Assembly: GCF_024346395.1 (NCBI RefSeq)
Contig: NZ_JAGQCW010000003.1
Span: forward strand, 124,001 to 188,000
Direction of reading: 5' to 3'
From: Cyanobium sp. AMD-g
GTDB taxonomy: Bacteria > Cyanobacteriota > Cyanobacteriia > PCC-6307 > Cyanobiaceae
Length of the DNA stretch: 64,000 nucleotides
Position numbers and translations under genes: made by a program
The notes under the pieces: model-generated
The model's input: only the letters and a program-made list of their open reading frames with translations
What the model was told of the DNA's origin: nothing
Database searches by the model: none
In this document: piece after piece, positions 55,501 through 63,739 of the stretch
How the letters are laid out: every line of letters starts with the position of its first letter
How positions within the stretch are numbered: the first letter of the stretch is position 1

Positions 55501-58500
55501 GTGCTCATCGCACCATCCCGTGCGGTTGGAGAAGAAGAGATGTTCAGTTTCGCCCCAGCCGTTTCGCCAAAGGCTCCGGTTTCTCCGATGTAGAGGTAGA
55601 GAGGTCCGTCTGTACTCACCGACTGGGTGAGATCAAAGCTGATCCGGCCTCCGTCTCCCAGACTCATGCCGGTGGCATTGAAATTGTCAAGCCTCACGAA
55701 GGACTGCTGCATAAGACCGTTCACACTGCCGACGAGGTTTGGTCCGGCTGGAAAGGAATTGTTGTTGACAGGCCGCTGTGATCCGGGCTCAAACTTCAGA
55801 CCAGCTGCGCTGAAATCGAAGACCTCCAGTTTGGACAGGGTCGAGTCAAGGTTGAGGTCCGTTGTGCTGTTGACCGTGTCCAGGCGTTCTGTGCTGAGCA
55901 CGATGGCATCCAGGTCGAATCCGCTGGCAATGCCGCCGCTTCCGCCTTCGCGACTACCGCTGTCGCTGATGGTGAGGGAGCGAAGACCAATGCCAAGCCC
56001 GGAAAGATCGGCCTTGAAGATTTGCGATCCGTTGGCCGACACGCCGATCGAAACGAATGACACACTGCTCAGCCGATCGCCCAAGGACTTGGCTGCGGTT
56101 GTGTTCGACCCCACCAGGTCTTCGACGCGGCCGGTGGAAAGGACGAGGCCCGAGCCGAGGCCGAAGGGATCGCCATCGAACACACCGCTGGCCTCGCCAG
56201 ATCCTTCGATGCTCAGGCGGATGTTGGACAGGCCGGTGGTGGTCCCAAGGGCCCCCAGGAGTGTGGCCGTGTCAGCGGTTTCGTTGACGCTGAAGCCGCC
56301 GGCTGCGGCGAAGGCTTCCACCCCTGCGAAACGTTCGGCAGCCGCTGTTGGGGCAGGGACGGGGGCGACCGACTCGGGGATGAACAGGGCCGTGTCATAC
56401 CTGACATAGCTGGCCTCAAGATCGATGCTGGCCACACCTTCGAGCCTGGCTGCAAGGTCATCGCTACTGCCGGCAACAGTGCGGTAGATCAGGGTGGCTC
56501 CATCGGCGGTCTGCTCGCTCCGGTAGTTGCTGCTGTTGCCGTCGAGGTGCAGGGTGTCCCCCTCGGCGATCGAGAAGTCCATGATCAGGGCATGGCTGGG
56601 GGTGGGCCCTTCGCGGCTGAAGTAGTAGCGAGCGTCTTCGGTGCCAAGCACGAACCAGTCCGCCCCCAGGCCACCGACCAGCGTGTCGACCTCGGTCGTG
56701 TCAAACGAACTGGATGAACTGGTGCCGAAGAGGATGTCGTTGCCGTCGCCGCCCTCGAGCAGGTCGTCGCCGGTGTATCCACGCAACAGGTCATGGCCGC
56801 CGCCGCCGCGCAGGATGTCGTCGCCCTTCAGGGTCTGAAAACCACCCGATTGGAGCGAGCTCAGGACGATCCCGGTGCCCACCAATTCATCATTGGCGCC
56901 CGTGCCAGTGACATACAGCCGTTCGATCCCAGTGAAGCTCACGTTGTTGCTGGTGCCTTCGGCGTAGTGGCCAGCATTGGTCAGCAGTGGAAGGCTGGTA
57001 ACCTGCCCATTGCCGATGGAAGCCGCAATCGTGATCCCCGAAAGGATGCTCGTACTGGCACTTGTCACACCGAGGCTGGCGGTCAGCGTGGAGTAGTCGA
57101 GCAACAGCACATCGCCCGGCGCCCCGTACAGCGCGGCAGCGTCAATGATCGTCGAATCCGCCTGGCCATCGGTATCGGGTACAAACAGTCCGGTTGTCTC
57201 CCTACCCCCGTCCACAACATCAATGCCCAGACCGGGCAGGATCACATCGCTGCCGTCACCTGTGCTGAAGCTGTTGTCGTGTTCCCCCAGCTGCACCAGC
57301 AGGTCGTCTCCCGAGCCAGTGACGATGTCGCCGAGGATCTCGAATCCCTCGATGGCCGATCCGCTCGTCAGCGTCAGATTCCGTGCGCTGTTATCGCCTC
57401 CGCTGTTAAGTCCCGCCAGGAGGATATTCTCGGCGACGCCGCCCAGTGACACATGGAGGGTGTCGATACCCCGTCCGCCAACCAGATGGAAGACGTTGCT
57501 ACCGGCATCGGAGCGAAGCTCGCGAAACTCGTTCGTGCCGTAGCTGACGGTGTCGTCCCCGGTACCGGCATCGATGACATCGTTGCCCATGCCGGCCACG
57601 ATCGTGTCGTTGCCGGCATGGGTGGCAATCACATCATTGCCGGCTCCGCCGAAGAGGAGGTCCGCCTTGGATGTGCCCGCGATGCGCAGGCTCTCGATCG
57701 TGGAGAACGTGACGCTGTCGATCACATCGAGGCCGCTCAGCGCCTGACGGACGAACGTGCCGGAACTGATCGAGCCCAGCGCGTATCCGCCGACCAGCCC
57801 AGAGCCGGTGTCACCCCTGAAGTAGTCGATGATCAGCGTGTCGCTGCCACCGCCGCCGATGACCGTTTCGGTGACGTTGGTGGACCCCAGGCTCGGATCG
57901 AGCACGTTGTCCTCGTCGTCACCCACGAGCGTGTCCGAGAAGTCGGAGCCGCGCAGGTTCTCGATCGCGAAGAACCTGTCGCCCTGGGCCTCATTTCCGG
58001 TTCCCTGGCCTGTGGCCAGGTTGGCCGCAATGGGGCCGGAGGCGCCTCGATAGTCGGCCAGATCAATGCCACCACCGCCCTCGTGACGGTCGGCACCGCT
58101 GCCGCCGATGAGGGTGTCGTTGCCCTCATTCCCCTTGAGCGTGTCGGCGCCGCCGAGGCCAGTGATGCTGTTGTCGGCATCATCCCCACCCAGGTTGTCG
58201 GCCTGCTCAGTGCCTTCCAGATTCTCGAAGCTGCTGTATCCCGCCACAGGAACGGGGCTGCCGTCACGGAGGGCCATGACGATCACATCGGTGCCGCCGC
58301 CATCACCGGTGCTCAGATCGACCACCACACCCGTGCCGCCCAGGACCCGATAGGTGAGCAGATCGACGCCGGGAGCATTGAGAGTGCCACCGCCATCCAG
58401 GCGGTCGCCATCACCCAGGCCGAACACCGTATCGCTCCCCAGGCCGCCGAGCACGGTGTCGCCCCCAGCCCCGCCGGCCAGGCGATCGTCATCGACATAC

Positions 58501-61376
58501 CCATCGATGACATTGGCCGCCCCGTCGCCGAAGATCACGTCGGCATAGGCGGAACCCTGAACCCGCTCGATGCTCACCAGGGTGTCGCCCTGGGCATCGC
58601 CGCCGAAGTAGATGCGGCGTTGCAGGTCAATGTGAACACCCCCGAAGGAGGTCACATAGCTGGTGCCGTCCTGGCCGCCCTTGCCGAGCAGCACGTCGGC
58701 GCCGTGGCCGCCCAGCAGAAAGTCGTTCTTGTTGGCGGCCCCTTCCAGGATGTCGTCGCCATCGCGGCCTTCGAGGGTGCTGATCGGATCGCCGGTGGTA
58801 GTGGAAATCAGGTAGTCGCTGTAGGCGGTGCCGACGATGTACTCGATGCTCTCCAGCACATCCCCTTCGGCTTCGCCGCCGAAGCCGATCAGCTTGCCGT
58901 TCTCCTCGAAGAAGGTGACACCGGACAGCAGACTGCGATTGGCGTCCTCGTAGCTGACCTTGTCCCGTCCGGCGCCACCTTCGAGGCTGTCGGCGCCGAC
59001 GCCACCGTGCAGATCGTCATTGTCCCCGCCGCCCCGGAGCCAGTCGTCGCCGTCGTTGCCGATCAGGATGTCGTTGCCGGATTCCCCTTCGAAGCTGTCA
59101 TTGCCGCGGCCGCCGGCCATGTCATCGGCCCCTGCACCCCCTTTCACGTTCGACGCATTCGCCACATCCGAGCGGATCAGCAGGCTGTCGTCCCCCTCGC
59201 CCAGATCGCCGACGATCCGGGCGAGCGGCGCCACTGGAGAGCCGAATCGCTGGCTGACCCCCATCCCGAAGATGTCGAGGGTGCCGTCGATCACAGTCCC
59301 TTCGGCTTCGAGGGCCAGGCGGATGTCGTAGTCCTCGGCCACATCCGTGCCCGCCACGTTGGGCCGATCTTCGATGATGAATTCGCGCTGCGAGGCCCGG
59401 TTGCCGGTGTTCAGCACCAGGTCGAGGCTGCCAAAGGGTGCGGCGCCGATGGTGGCGAGCCCCTTCAGGGGTGGGCTTGCAATACCGTCGGTGGGGGTAC
59501 AGAAAAAGGAGGAGAAGTCGGCGAGCATTGCATTCGCCAGGGGGATCCTCTGTGTGAAGGAGAAGGGATCGAAGCCGACTTCAATCTCGGCACGCACATT
59601 GGTACCATAGCGGCCAGAAATGACTTCGAAAAAGCAGCCATCCCCATTCAGGAAGTTCGCGAGGCGAAGACGGCCGGTTTCATCGATATCCAGGTATCCA
59701 ACGACGTCGGCATCGATCCCGCCGGTGATTGAGGCATTAAGAACGACAGCGCGTAGGGCACCACCAGCGTCGAGATTGGCACCAAGACTGAAAACGGGTC
59801 GGTAACCCGTGACGGTGCCCTCCCGTTGGGCTGTTGACAGGTACAAGCCCTTTGAAAAGTCACCCTGACTCAGTCCCCCAGTGTCGTAGCCAACGGACAG
59901 GCCAGCTTCGATGTCAAGACTGCCTTTGATCAGCAGACCGATCGGAAGGCCGGGAATTGCAATGAAGAATTCCTCCTGTTCGTGAATGTCGAGCGGTGGA
60001 AGCTGGAACTCAGCCAGGATGAACGGTTCGTTGTTCTTGAACAGAAGGTCGATGATCTTGCTTGGATCTTCAAGCAGTGGAATGAACAGACCGCTGTTGT
60101 CGCTGAAACTTTCGCTGAGCTGGTCTTTGATGATGCCTGCCACATCGCCGAGGATGCCAGAGTCCCGAATGAAGCTGTCCAACTCTTCAAGGCCATCCGC
60201 TCCGACGAGGCTTGTGAAGGCGAACTCTGGCCCTGCTGAGTTGTTGGACAGGATGATGCTGCCCAGATTGATGCTGCCCCCTGCTGCCTGGCCAGTCAGC
60301 GTACGGATGAAATTGATCGTCGAGAGGCCCTCAAAGAAGGCAGAGGCATCCTGCAGATTGGGGGCGATCCCATCCGCATTGAGGACGCTGTCCCTGAACT
60401 TCGCCAGATCCACCAGGCTGACGACACCATCCTTGAAAGTTGTCGGCAGCACATCAAGGAATCCTGCAGCACCAGTCTTGTTCGCAAGATCGTTCACGAC
60501 CGGCACCGGTCCGGTGGTCAGGTCGAGAAGTTTTCCGAGCGGCTGGGTTTCCAGAATGGTGTTGACGGTTTCGAACGTTTCTTTGAAGATTCCAAAGAAC
60601 TCGCCGAGACTGATGGTGATGTCGTTGAAGGCAATCGTTGGAGCCTGGTTGCCGACGACGTACTCCAGGATCAGATTCGTCGTCACGGATGGCAGCACTC
60701 CTGCCACCTCACTGGTCTGGATGTCCAGATCCAGCCCGGCTCGGCCTTCGATGCTGAAGGTGATCGGTTGACCCAGGGCACCCGCATCCCCGCTTGGCAG
60801 ATCGATCGAGGCGGCGAAGACAAGCTCCGGCGTGTTGACGTCCCGGTCCCTGACCGTGATGTCGATGATGCCCAGGGAGGCGCCGGCATCCAGGGAGAGG
60901 GAGGCTTCCACGCCCACCTTGAGTTCGGGCCCGGCTCCATCGCGGATGGAGATCTGCCCCGTCACTGCATCCACCTGCAGGGCGATGCTCAGATCGGTGA
61001 CGAAGGCAACGGCCAGGGTCCCACCGAGTTGCAGTCCCACCGGTCCGACGGCTCCACCGATATCGAAGGGCGTCGGGCTCAGGCCCGTGCTGGAGCGATC
61101 GACGATCGTGATGTCGATGCCGCCATCGCCATTCACGCTGGCGGTCACGAAAGCGATCGCATCCAGGGCCGACGCGAGCGCTGTGACGCTGTCGCCCACG
61201 CCATCCAGGGCACTGGTCAGGGTGGTCTGCAGATCCGCAAAGAGCAGGTCCTGCACGGGGGTGACGACCGTGCCGACAAGTGGCATCTCGCCGAAGTCGA
61301 CCCCGATGGCCTGGCTGGCGAGTTCCGTGATCAGGGACTGGATCCCGGCCACGAGGCCCGAGGAAGTGATGGCCAC
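49515..61376 (-). CDS. Giant RTX / Calx-beta / beta-propeller secreted protein (3953 aa)
   Basis: A very large protein, probably exported by a type I system since there is no N-terminal signal peptide. Order: an N-terminal region (1-700) with no named domain; RTX nonapeptide Ca-binding blocks near 725-815, 890-1110 and 1510-1560 (GGAGADDMAGGRGNDSFEGE); a choice-of-anchor L-like domain about 1680-1940; about ten propeller-like repeats (ISADGRKILYTSNATNLVAG) at 2140-2700; five Calx-beta domains at 2700-3280, an Ig-like domain, a sixth Calx-beta near 3380-3490; and a DUF4114-like C-terminus ending DTAGGGDLDFDDHVIGFNFS. The start is GTG 61376. Likely roles are cell-surface layer, adhesion or motility, as for giant proteins of marine Synechococcus. 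Confidence 0.85.
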   Translation of the reverse strand: MAITSSGLVAGIQSLITELASQAIGVDFGEMPLVGTVVTPVQDLLFADLQTTLTSALDGVGDSVTALASALDAIAFVTASVNGDGGIDITIVDRSSTGLSPTPFDIGGAVGPVGLQLGGTLAVAFVTDLSIALQVDAVTGQISIRDGAGPELKVGVEASLSLDAGASLGIIDITVRDRDVNTPELVFAASIDLPSGDAGALGQPITFSIEGRAGLDLDIQTSEVAGVLPSVTTNLILEYVVGNQAPTIAFNDITISLGEFFGIFKETFETVNTILETQPLGKLLDLTTGPVPVVNDLANKTGAAGFLDVLPTTFKDGVVSLVDLAKFRDSVLNADGIAPNLQDASAFFEGLSTINFIRTLTGQAAGGSINLGSIILSNNSAGPEFAFTSLVGADGLEELDSFIRDSGILGDVAGIIKDQLSESFSDNSGLFIPLLEDPSKIIDLLFKNNEPFILAEFQLPPLDIHEQEEFFIAIPGLPIGLLIKGSLDIEAGLSVGYDTGGLSQGDFSKGLYLSTAQREGTVTGYRPVFSLGANLDAGGALRAVVLNASITGGIDADVVGYLDIDETGRLRLANFLNGDGCFFEVISGRYGTNVRAEIEVGFDPFSFTQRIPLANAMLADFSSFFCTPTDGIASPPLKGLATIGAAPFGSLDLVLNTGNRASQREFIIEDRPNVAGTDVAEDYDIRLALEAEGTVIDGTLDIFGMGVSQRFGSPVAPLARIVGDLGEGDDSLLIRSDVANASNVKGGAGADDMAGGRGNDSFEGESGNDILIGNDGDDWLRGGGDNDDLHGGVGADSLEGGAGRDKVSYEDANRSLLSGVTFFEENGKLIGFGGEAEGDVLESIEYIVGTAYSDYLISTTTGDPISTLEGRDGDDILEGAANKNDFLLGGHGADVLLGKGGQDGTSYVTSFGGVHIDLQRRIYFGGDAQGDTLVSIERVQGSAYADVIFGDGAANVIDGYVDDDRLAGGAGGDTVLGGLGSDTVFGLGDGDRLDGGGTLNAPGVDLLTYRVLGGTGVVVDLSTGDGGGTDVIVMALRDGSPVPVAGYSSFENLEGTEQADNLGGDDADNSITGLGGADTLKGNEGNDTLIGGSGADRHEGGGGIDLADYRGASGPIAANLATGQGTGNEAQGDRFFAIENLRGSDFSDTLVGDDEDNVLDPSLGSTNVTETVIGGGGSDTLIIDYFRGDTGSGLVGGYALGSISSGTFVRQALSGLDVIDSVTFSTIESLRIAGTSKADLLFGGAGNDVIATHAGNDTIVAGMGNDVIDAGTGDDTVSYGTNEFRELRSDAGSNVFHLVGGRGIDTLHVSLGGVAENILLAGLNSGGDNSARNLTLTSGSAIEGFEILGDIVTGSGDDLLVQLGEHDNSFSTGDGSDVILPGLGIDVVDGGRETTGLFVPDTDGQADSTIIDAAALYGAPGDVLLLDYSTLTASLGVTSASTSILSGITIAASIGNGQVTSLPLLTNAGHYAEGTSNNVSFTGIERLYVTGTGANDELVGTGIVLSSLQSGGFQTLKGDDILRGGGGHDLLRGYTGDDLLEGGDGNDILFGTSSSSSFDTTEVDTLVGGLGADWFVLGTEDARYYFSREGPTPSHALIMDFSIAEGDTLHLDGNSSNYRSEQTADGATLIYRTVAGSSDDLAARLEGVASIDLEASYVRYDTALFIPESVAPVPAPTAAAERFAGVEAFAAAGGFSVNETADTATLLGALGTTTGLSNIRLSIEGSGEASGVFDGDPFGLGSGLVLSTGRVEDLVGSNTTAAKSLGDRLSSVSFVSIGVSANGSQIFKADLSGLGIGLRSLTISDSGSREGGSGGIASGFDLDAIVLSTERLDTVNSTTDLNLDSTLSKLEVFDFSAAGLKFEPGSQRPVNNNSFPAGPNLVGSVNGLMQQSFVRLDNFNATGMSLGDGGRISFDLTQSVSTDGPLYLYIGETGAFGETAGAKLNISSSPTARDGAMSTDLGAPGLAGDQTKLTYAFTPDAGLNQIEFQFVVFSEALPELTSAALADIFRIRVNGIDVASLSDGASLTLDNLLPQAYGPPHPDLILNPVGGQTQADGHTRVLTLKAPVKAGVENVLEVEVVDTGDAFLDSGILIKGGSLVAKAGTDFPDVPLGTPFHEISPVKNAIQFNLVSHRFDTLTTSANASGPILRPPIVSADQGSVLFAHSASNLISSFIADDIDDTHLYLYDVATGAVRLITHAAGLPNAASNQQSGGNSPLISADGRKILYTSNATNLVAGFVDGGADTRISDIYIYDTAEGSSRLVSHAASSQVISANGDSIAPQNIQGQQLSADGAYVLFNSAATNLITGFADRNSTNPDVYLYNTETGDITLVSRATSSSSTGSSGNVSGILSENGTKVLLNSNATDLIIGFNGNGASNGYVYDIATSGMTLVSTTASTRLINDIGGGSETTGAGGSVLDISADGQTILWASVGHLFLYDVATNHSRLATFAASTFAPGISKPAVNGSVQFEAMSDDGNTLLFRSNATNLIPGYVGTNFRYFTYDATTDITRLVQHAAGNSSAVANSQDGTTRLSSDGSFSLFQSGATNLINGFVDANPGFGDIYIKNIATGLVRLVSHSFASLTASGNGGASADRMQISADNQYVLFQSSSTDLVADGPTYSAGFSNWFLYEVATGDITLLSQDSSGIAIDGTIAYDFKFGPSGHNILAVTSQGNLAGFSGSDTNGASDLFISATIPSTIQPTVLSIASTDSRTSEGDDGITEFIFTVTRTGNAAGISNADFSIIGSVDADDFGGALPAGIVEFAAGETQKLIILSVSGDTTPEGNEGFHLQLSNPVGAVIGDNAAAGQILNDDSVILPPFVAIADVSINEGDTGNQIAIFTLTRSGGSAAFDVGYSTANGTALAGQDYASTAGIVTFAAGVTTAQISVTILGDAAFEPNETFFLNLLNPTNGATIADAQALGTITNDDTAGTISIGNVTVSEGDAGTSLATFTVTRAGGNAPFDVSYQTLGGTATSGSDYIAITDGMLSFAAADTSRTISVSIKGDTVVEANETFSVFLTGATNSAVLGNNTGTATITDDDVSGTVSIESLAVVEGDSGIRSAELYLTRTGGTAPFEVTYSVSGGSADPATDYLVVLPNSVQFAAGELSKRIPISIVGDTTVEPNETFNVSLISASNNVVLGNNFATVTITNDDGATPPGISLELTPGSVSENGTADLVYTFTRTGSTTNPLVVNYAIGGTATNGIDYDLIPTSVTFAAGSTTASVRIDPNADAILEPEETVALTLVADAAYTVGTTAAVTGTILNDSSNSGAASFTISGTPAVGNALIASSRSADPDGDGIFTYSWQTSSDGIAWNPVGTNSPSYTLAATDAGKSVRLVVSYADGQGFDERVITGAGTVPPLPTLAINAAAADRYEGSNGSTAFRFTVTRRGDPAGVSQANWVVGGSGPNPAAADDFAAGVLPGGTVTFAAGELSRSIDVTVAADIDIEPDEGFTIALIDPSGASLDPSASSASGTIRNDERRVTTGQIVQIMATDPLVDPGFLGYSRFIGDAGVTLSANAIDVLLQTIPGLPQARLGLDLSILTGGQQPAGSGPQSWAYFSIDPVRRDITPLTYDPLQGSGARFYDLDGDGRADVLHLTLADGGYGDKDGVANDVIVDPSTAGTVDLRPIVSSPDPRTLTVADPTNVSAAASLVMRAVLNGRPASSNQIGYVVLEAGELAAADTLLADLAAIRSRAQTLFSTLENTDVTLPAGTSFEREFLLINGQSVRFFEVVDATLADLTSAGDGRLRFLTPEAPASSDHSRYLSSPSGVSVSLDLLATDQGLDALIGQEQGLAPVLDFTAFSPVQSIEGTVVVSREADYDAITGFYRSLDLLGTVRDATGQLVRPGEASYSSAALRADNRVSELQGLQVADDTSSATSVSIAESTFLAPFAQVRGQTFFAFAGANSDGISHFRALGTNRFGLEDTAGGGDLDFDDHVIGFNFSQIV

Positions 61377-61798
61377 GTGGATACCAGTTGTATTGAGCCA
61401 GTCTTTTCTGAAAAGCCGCTAAGGGCTGCTTAATGAATCACTCTTATTGAAAATTATCTCTCTGGATGGCCAGTCCTTGATCGGTGTTCTAATGCCCCTT
61501 TCCCCACTCGAAGCGGAATATCGTCCTGGTTCCATGGTGTGCCAAACCATCGGCTGCATGCAGTCCCTTCTGCGCTGCCGCCGCACCCTGGCTGACGTGG
61601 CGGGGCACACCTCCACCCAGATGGCGGATTTCGAGCTGTGCGAGTTGGATCTGCTGGGGGAGGCGCACCCGCTTCACCTTGGGCCAGGCCCAGGCCATGT
61701 CCCTCCCCTGCCAGGACAATCCTGACGGCACGGCGCGGCAGACGGTCTGCTGATCACCGGGGCCCGGGTGCTCCCCCCGGTGCGGTGGCCCGCAGGGC
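61377..61798. other. Gene-free stretch upstream of the giant gene
   Basis: 422 bases with no convincing gene. The half next to the giant gene (61377-61500) is AT-rich and should hold its promoter; I cannot pick out a clear -35/-10 pair. The rest returns to high GC with only short frames that have no family character. A tRNA-like resemblance at 61480-61510 was considered and dropped. Confidence 0.45.
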
Positions 61799-62788
61799 TC
61801 AGGGATCGGCCTGGCGGCCGTGGCGCACCAGGTTGGTGAGCCAGGAGCCGCCGGAGCACCAGTTGGCGTCGCTGTCCTCGCTCGACACGACCGAGACCAC
61901 GTAGGGGCCGTCGTTCCAGAAGGCGAACATCGGGCCGCCGGAGTTGCCCGGGGTGAGATCGGCATTGGTGCTCATCGACCGGGCCGGGCCGAGGTCGTAC
62001 CAGGGCTCATCGAGTTCCTTGCGGTTCTGGAAGGTGGGGCGCAGGCCATTGGCGATGCTGCCGGGATAGCCGATGTTCCACCACCACGGCTCCCCGTCCC
62101 AGGAGCTGTTGTAGGTGCGGGTGCCCATCCAGCCGAACAGGTCCCCGATCCGGCTCTCCGTGACCAGCAGGGCATAGTCCTCGTCGTTCTCGAACCAGTC
62201 GACGCTGCCGGTGACCTGGGTGTAATACCAGACTTTGGTGATGCTTGTGGAGGCCCGCATCGAACCCGCCACCCGGTGCACTTCCACCGTGCCGCCGCTG
62301 TTGCCGGCCCAGTCGACCACGTGGCTGGCGGTGAGCACGTGCCGGGGGCCCACAATCACCCCCGACCCCGCTCCGGCTGCCGTGATCACCCGGCAGATCG
62401 TTCCCCAGGGGTAGCGGGTGTCGTCATAGGTGCGGCGATCCTCCGGTGCGAACAACGTCAGTGGATTCAGGTCACGTCCGTTCATCAAGACCCTGGGCCG
62501 GCGGGGCAGGCGGGACTTGCGTGGCTGACTGGTGGTGCCGAACCACTTTGGAATCATCGGATCGAGGCGCCGGCTGTCGAACTGCTCCTCCCTGGCTTCG
62601 ATCGGCTGCAGTTTGTAGGGCTTCAGCTCAGGTAGAAGCAGCTTGCGCAGATCAGCGGGGATGTCACCGCTCGCCTCCTGGCAGAAGCGTTCGCGTGCTT
62701 CTATCTGGGTGAGTGGTAGATCGTCCTGGTTGCAGTCGTCGCTTTCTTTACCTTTCCCTTTGGTGGCTATTGTCATTCCTGGCTCCAT
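61799..62788 (-). CDS. Trypsin-like serine protease
   Basis: A 329-residue protease (344 if the ATG at 62833 is used). After a charged N-terminal region of about 120 residues, possibly a propeptide, comes a chymotrypsin/V8-like domain: VLTASHVVDWAGN with catalytic His, ENDEDYALLVTES with Asp, and LTPGNSGGPMFAFWNDG with Ser. No classical signal peptide is seen, so export, if any, is not by Sec. It is upstream of the giant gene on the same strand, which makes processing of that protein a testable idea. Confidence 0.85.
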   Translation of the reverse strand: MEPGMTIATKGKGKESDDCNQDDLPLTQIEARERFCQEASGDIPADLRKLLLPELKPYKLQPIEAREEQFDSRRLDPMIPKWFGTTSQPRKSRLPRRPRVLMNGRDLNPLTLFAPEDRRTYDDTRYPWGTICRVITAAGAGSGVIVGPRHVLTASHVVDWAGNSGGTVEVHRVAGSMRASTSITKVWYYTQVTGSVDWFENDEDYALLVTESRIGDLFGWMGTRTYNSSWDGEPWWWNIGYPGSIANGLRPTFQNRKELDEPWYDLGPARSMSTNADLTPGNSGGPMFAFWNDGPYVVSVVSSEDSDANWCSGGSWLTNLVRHGRQADP

Positions 62789-63055
62789 TGAAGAGGGTTG
62801 ACGCCCGTCCAAGCTAGGCTTGAAGTATGTCAATGGCCCAAGGAAACCACGGCAATGAGCAATAATATGCCCAAAGATTTGTCTCTTTCTGTGGCTTTGA
62901 TGGGAGGGTCTTCGTCAGTCCGTCCAGCTCCTGTGTCGCCACCGGCCTGAGAGGTGTGTCCGGTCGGTCCTGGCCGGCTATCCGTCACCAGGCGGGTGAG
63001 TTTGCCGTCACCCCTGCCGGCGCGTGAGGGGCAGATTGAAACCATTCAGCCGCCC

Positions 63056-63649
63056 ATGTCCATGGCACGCCTTGCTACCAACCTCAGGCAATGGCTGGCA
63101 CGGCGCCTGCGGGCGGCGGCCGCCGCCCTGTGGCAGGAGCCATCCCCGCCCCCGCTGGCCGTCAGCAGCCCACCCCTGGCGCCGGCGCCTGTCCGCCCGC
63201 CCGCTCCACCGGCTCCACCGGTCGATCGCGTCGCGGCCCTCTGCCCCGGGGTGCGGGAGCCCCTGTCGGTGGAGGCCGCCGTGCTCAGCCGGGACATGAC
63301 CGTGCTCAAGCGCGAAGCTGCCGATTCCCTGGCGGCCCTGGGTGCCGCCCATGCCCTGATCAGCTCCGCCCGGCTGGCCCAGGTTCAGGAGTTGCGGCCC
63401 AGGGTGATCGAAGGCCAGGCCTCAGGGGAGTCCCTGATGGCGCTCGCCGCCGAGTACCAGGGCTGGCAGGGTGACCAGGTGCGCATCTTCGACGCCCTGG
63501 CGCTGGTGATGCGGATGGGGGTGCCCCGGGGTCTGGTGCTCGACCAGCTGGATCCAGGCCTGCAGGAGCAGGCCCGCTCCCACCTGGAGGCGCTGTCGCT
63601 GGAATATCAGCGCCGCCTGCTGGCGGATCAGTTCCACACGACCACCTGA
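63056..63649 (+). CDS. Hypothetical protein with Pro-rich linker
   Basis: A 197-residue protein. A basic amphipathic N-terminus (RQWLARRLRAAAAALWQE) is followed by a Pro/Ala linker at 30-60, then a helical domain (PGVREPLSVEAAVLSRDM, then AAEYQGWQGDQVRIFDALAL) that looks conserved but unnamed. It could be peripheral to the membrane. ATG 63056 chosen; ATG 63062 possible. It runs toward the antiporter gene 90 bases on. Confidence 0.55.
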   Translation: MSMARLATNLRQWLARRLRAAAAALWQEPSPPPLAVSSPPLAPAPVRPPAPPAPPVDRVAALCPGVREPLSVEAAVLSRDMTVLKREAADSLAALGAAHALISSARLAQVQELRPRVIEGQASGESLMALAAEYQGWQGDQVRIFDALALVMRMGVPRGLVLDQLDPGLQEQARSHLEALSLEYQRRLLADQFHTTT

Positions 63650-63739
63650 AGCTGGCGGTGATCCAGGCCCGTCGGCCTCTGGACGCAACGGCTACCATCC
63701 CGCTCCGTGATCCGGCCGTCCTCCGGGTTGCTTTGTCCC

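Noticed and set aside
58050-59120. Dense short repeats that might be mistaken for a CRISPR or minisatellite array
   Set aside because: They are codons of RTX nonapeptide repeats (GGxGxDxUx) in the giant gene; spacing is 27 bases and copies are degenerate.
57453-59732. Long plus-strand open frame of 759 codons
   Set aside because: It is antisense to the RTX region of the giant gene; the long frame is a by-product of high GC and the repeat codons (low-complexity Val/Ala/Gly/Gln-rich translation, no domains).
61480-61620. Minus-strand translation contains GERGIRTP, a peptide often produced by translating through tRNA 3' ends
   Set aside because: The DNA reads ATTAGAACACC instead of the T-loop consensus ATTCGAACCCC, and no T-stem or acceptor stem pairs. 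At most a remnant.
62830-63045. 71-codon minus-strand frame upstream of the protease
   Set aside because: It would overlap the protease leader, has low-complexity composition and a weak hydrophobic end; not supported as a gene.
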